Positions 62,254 to 64,000 of a stretch of 64,000 nt of DNA are shown piece after piece (the stretch's first letter is position 1; each line of letters begins with the position of its first letter). The notes under the pieces are model-generated. The model saw only the letters and a program-made list of their open reading frames with translations, had not been told where the DNA came from and made no database searches. The translations under genes were made by a program, and so were the position numbers. The DNA comes from Gilvimarinus japonicus (GTDB taxonomy: Bacteria > Pseudomonadota > Gammaproteobacteria > Pseudomonadales > Cellvibrionaceae). The stretch is from contig NZ_AP031500.1 of assembly GCF_042847215.1 (NCBI RefSeq), positions 3,162,001-3,226,000 on the forward strand. Reading direction: 5' to 3'.

Positions 62254-63333
62254 GTGACAACCGATAAAAACACGGCAAAACGACGCGCCCCAATGTTGTG
62301 GCTAGCAATAATACTGACCGCCATAGCGGCTGTGGGGCTGCCGCAAACCCTGCACGCGGACTACTATCGCCCGGCCAATACCGGCGCGGATGCGCTATAC
62401 TCACCACTAAACAGTTTTTCTCACTATACCTTTGATACCTTGCAGCTACCGGATAACTTCGATCAACACAACATCGATCACCGTTTTAGCACACTGTTTG
62501 ACAACCTTACCCACCCAGACGCCGCCATCAACAGCGAAGGCGGCTGGGGGCGTTTTATCAACCGCCAGATTCTGCCCTACGACACAGAGCACTCCAGCGA
62601 CTGGCCTACCGCGCTCCCCAATTACGCTTTACATTTGTTTGGTGGCGGTATCGTTTATCGGCGCGACTTAGAATACTACCGAGCCCACCAATACGCCCAT
62701 CCGCTATGGGCAGCCGTCGGCACCGCGATGGCCGCCGAGCTGGCACAGGAGGCAATAGAGAAAAAAACCTCCGCCGCCGACGACCCGGTTGCCGATGTTT
62801 TTATTTTTCGCCCTTTGGGCATCTGGCTGTTCTCGGATGACCAGCGCGCAGAATACATCGAAAAGAATCTCAAGCCGGCCGTTTGGCCGCACTTGATTCT
62901 CTACGATCCCAGCAATGATCAGTTACGCAACACCGGCATCAGCTACGTGGTGCGCCCGCAACTTCTCAGTCACGGCAATACGGAGCTATTTGCTTACATG
63001 GGCATGAATAATCTGGTGGGGCTATCACATACGCTGGCCAGCGGTAACACCTTGTCGTGGGGTGTGGGCGCTGCCATCACGCGCATTGCGTTTCCCAATG
63101 GCGAGCTAAACTATAAAACCCGCCCCAGCGTCGGGCTCTTTGGTGATCGTAACGGCAACCTTTTGTGGTCAGCGATTTACAATGGCACCGAGGATTTAAA
63201 ACTGCGGGTTAATATTTACCCGTGGCAAAATCAACCGATAAAATTTGGCGTGGCTCTTGGCGTGACCGATGATCAACGCGGCTGGCTTGGTGTTACGCTT
63301 AACATGCCGCTCGGCTTGGGGGCAGGTTTTTAA
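62254..63333 (+). CDS. Unrecognised secreted protein, probable outer-membrane barrel
   Basis: The protein has a basic N-terminus (TTDKNTAKRRAP), a hydrophobic signal segment (MLWLAIILTAIAAVGLPQTLHA) and a mature part of about 325 residues. The first half is mixed alpha/beta with GGWGRFINRQILPYDTEHSS, LFGGGIVYRR and a helical AAVGTAMAAELAQEAIEKK; the second half has amphipathic strands and ends GVTLNMPLGLGAGF, with terminal Phe, as in outer-membrane barrels. I cannot assign a family; DUF3943-like proteins have a similar layout, which is a weak guess. The start is a GTG at 62254, with an alternative ATG at 62293. It lies between corA and folK genes. Confidence 0.7.
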   Translation: MTTDKNTAKRRAPMLWLAIILTAIAAVGLPQTLHADYYRPANTGADALYSPLNSFSHYTFDTLQLPDNFDQHNIDHRFSTLFDNLTHPDAAINSEGGWGRFINRQILPYDTEHSSDWPTALPNYALHLFGGGIVYRRDLEYYRAHQYAHPLWAAVGTAMAAELAQEAIEKKTSAADDPVADVFIFRPLGIWLFSDDQRAEYIEKNLKPAVWPHLILYDPSNDQLRNTGISYVVRPQLLSHGNTELFAYMGMNNLVGLSHTLASGNTLSWGVGAAITRIAFPNGELNYKTRPSVGLFGDRNGNLLWSAIYNGTEDLKLRVNIYPWQNQPIKFGVALGVTDDQRGWLGVTLNMPLGLGAGF

Positions 63334-63367
63334 CCGGCCGCTTACCACCGCACAGCTGCCATAACGA

Positions 63368-63883
63368 CTAATAACGACAGGGCAGCGTCAAGTCTCGCCA
63401 GACAAAATCAATAGGCCACAAATGCTGACGGGATTTATCGTAACCGTGCCACAGCTGCGCATAGCTTTGCTCCAGCTCTGGGTGAATCGTTTTCGGGGCA
63501 AGCTCCGCTAACGGCTGCAAGACAAACGCGTTTTTGGTGATCTCATCTCGCGGCAACTCAATGCCGGCGGTGGTGCCAACAAAATCACCGTACAGCAAAA
63601 TATCAATATCCAGCGTGCGCGGGCTAAACTTAGGGCCGTCGCGATTGCGGTCGTTATCGTCCTCTATTTGCTTAAGTCGGGCCGACAGCTCGGCAATATC
63701 AAGCTCGCTGTGAATACCCACCACCAAATTTAAAAAGTGGCTGCCCTCAAAGCCAACGGACTCGCTTTCGTACACTGTCGAGATATCCAGCTCACCAAAC
63801 TCATCGGCCAGCGCATCAAGCGCGGCACTAATGTGGCGATAGCGATCAATATTACTGCCAAGACTTAAATACACAGGCTTCAT
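63368..63883 (-). CDS. folK: 2-amino-4-hydroxy-6-hydroxymethyldihydropteridine pyrophosphokinase
   Basis: FolK transfers pyrophosphate to 6-hydroxymethyl-7,8-dihydropterin in folate synthesis. The N-terminus VYLSLGSNIDRYRHISAALDAL and the central GPKFSPRTLDIDILLYGDF, with its metal-binding Asp pair, are the family signature; LPRDEITKNAFVLQPLAELAP follows. At 171 residues it is normal. Its ATG overlaps the folB stop by four bases (ATGA), so folB and folK are translationally coupled. It converges on the unknown gene with about 35 bases between the stops. Confidence 0.95.
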   Translation of the reverse strand: MKPVYLSLGSNIDRYRHISAALDALADEFGELDISTVYESESVGFEGSHFLNLVVGIHSELDIAELSARLKQIEDDNDRNRDGPKFSPRTLDIDILLYGDFVGTTAGIELPRDEITKNAFVLQPLAELAPKTIHPELEQSYAQLWHGYDKSRQHLWPIDFVWRDLTLPCRY

Positions 63884-64000
63884 GCCGGTTTTTCTCCGCG
63901 CTCGATGATTAAACCCACATCCCGCGCACCGCGTAAGGCACCTGGCTTACTGAGCCGCAAGCGGAGCCAGGGCACAGCAAACTCCTCGCGCACCAAGGCA
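63880..64000 (-). CDS. folB: Dihydroneopterin aldolase FolB, 3' end only (5' part beyond window)
   Basis: The last 39 codons of a gene lie between the window edge and the TGA at 63882-63880. The peptide contains VPWLRLRLSKPGALRGARDVG followed by IIERG, which matches the C-terminus of FolB, where a K-P-G-A-R loop and VGLIIER are conserved. FolB converts dihydroneopterin to 6-hydroxymethyl-dihydropterin, the substrate of FolK, whose gene it overlaps. The rest of the gene is outside the window. Confidence 0.88.
   Translation of the reverse strand, partial: ALVREEFAVPWLRLRLSKPGALRGARDVGLIIERGEKPA

Noticed and set aside
1..64000. Integrated mobile element, prophage, toxin-antitoxin or defence island
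   Set aside because: No integrase, transposase, phage, restriction or toxin signatures were seen; gene order is that of a core chromosome throughout.

Overview
The window is a gene-dense bacterial chromosome segment with roughly 60 genes, short or overlapping spacers, and no rRNA, tRNA, insertion sequence, prophage or CRISPR array that I could see. Gene content and order point to a gammaproteobacterium. The blocks lptD-surA-pdxA-rsmA-apaG-apaH, mrdA-rodA-mltB-rlpA-dacA-ybeD-lipB-lipA, ileS-lspA-fkpB-ispH next to a minor-pilin cluster with pilSR, and rimB-rimK resemble Pseudomonas and the marine Cellvibrionales (Cellvibrio/Teredinibacter/Simiduia type). Assignment below class is inference only.

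Layout. 1-6318: outer-membrane biogenesis and maintenance genes (lptD 3' part, surA, pdxA, rsmA, apaG, apaH) on the plus strand. 6326-13207: a signalling region with a periplasm-sensing diguanylate cyclase, a small acidic protein, a rimB-rimK-desuccinylase operon and a PAS-GGDEF-EAL protein. 13474-19218: hisC, pgeF and rluD divergent from bamD, then nadE, with a strong bidirectional terminator between bamD and nadE. 19506-30527: type IV pilus regulation (pilSR) facing the minor-pilin/PilY1 operon (fimT/fimU-like, pilV, pilW, pilX, pilY1, pilE-like), plus a divergent GspH-like pseudopilin gene. 30544-37978: ispH, fkpB, lspA, ileS, ribF, murJ. 38133-41917: yebG under a clear LexA box, an aromatic aminotransferase, a small MscS channel, a glycerophosphodiesterase and a GNAT acetyltransferase. 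41918-53017: a long minus-strand run for lipoylation, cell elongation and peptidoglycan, ribosome factors, NAD and proline (lipA, lipB, ybeD, dacA, rlpA, mltB, rodA, mrdA, rlmH, rsfS, nadD, proA). 53363-55761: PepSY protein plus a PhoPQ-like two-component system. 55777-64000: galE, a TorF-type porin, a DMT exporter, an unexplained small minus-strand unit, cca, folM-like, corA-like, an unrecognised secreted protein, folK and the 3' end of folB.

How the parts relate. Most of the window serves the cell envelope: LPS export (LptD), OMP chaperoning (SurA) and assembly (BamD), lipid II flipping (MurJ), the elongasome (PBP2/RodA), peptidoglycan trimming (DacA, MltB, RlpA), lipoprotein processing (LspA) and type IV pili. 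A second theme is c-di-GMP and post-translational control: two GGDEF-containing proteins flank the RimB/RimK glutamylation operon.

I found no convincing wholly new multi-gene system. The most open items are the small minus-strand ORF with its own terminator between the exporter gene and cca, the rimB-rimK-desuccinylase operon beside c-di-GMP enzymes, the ligand-sensing diguanylate cyclase, and the unknown secreted protein at 62254-63333. Several start codons were moved from the longest reading frame to better-supported internal ATG/GTG/TTG codons, as stated per gene.
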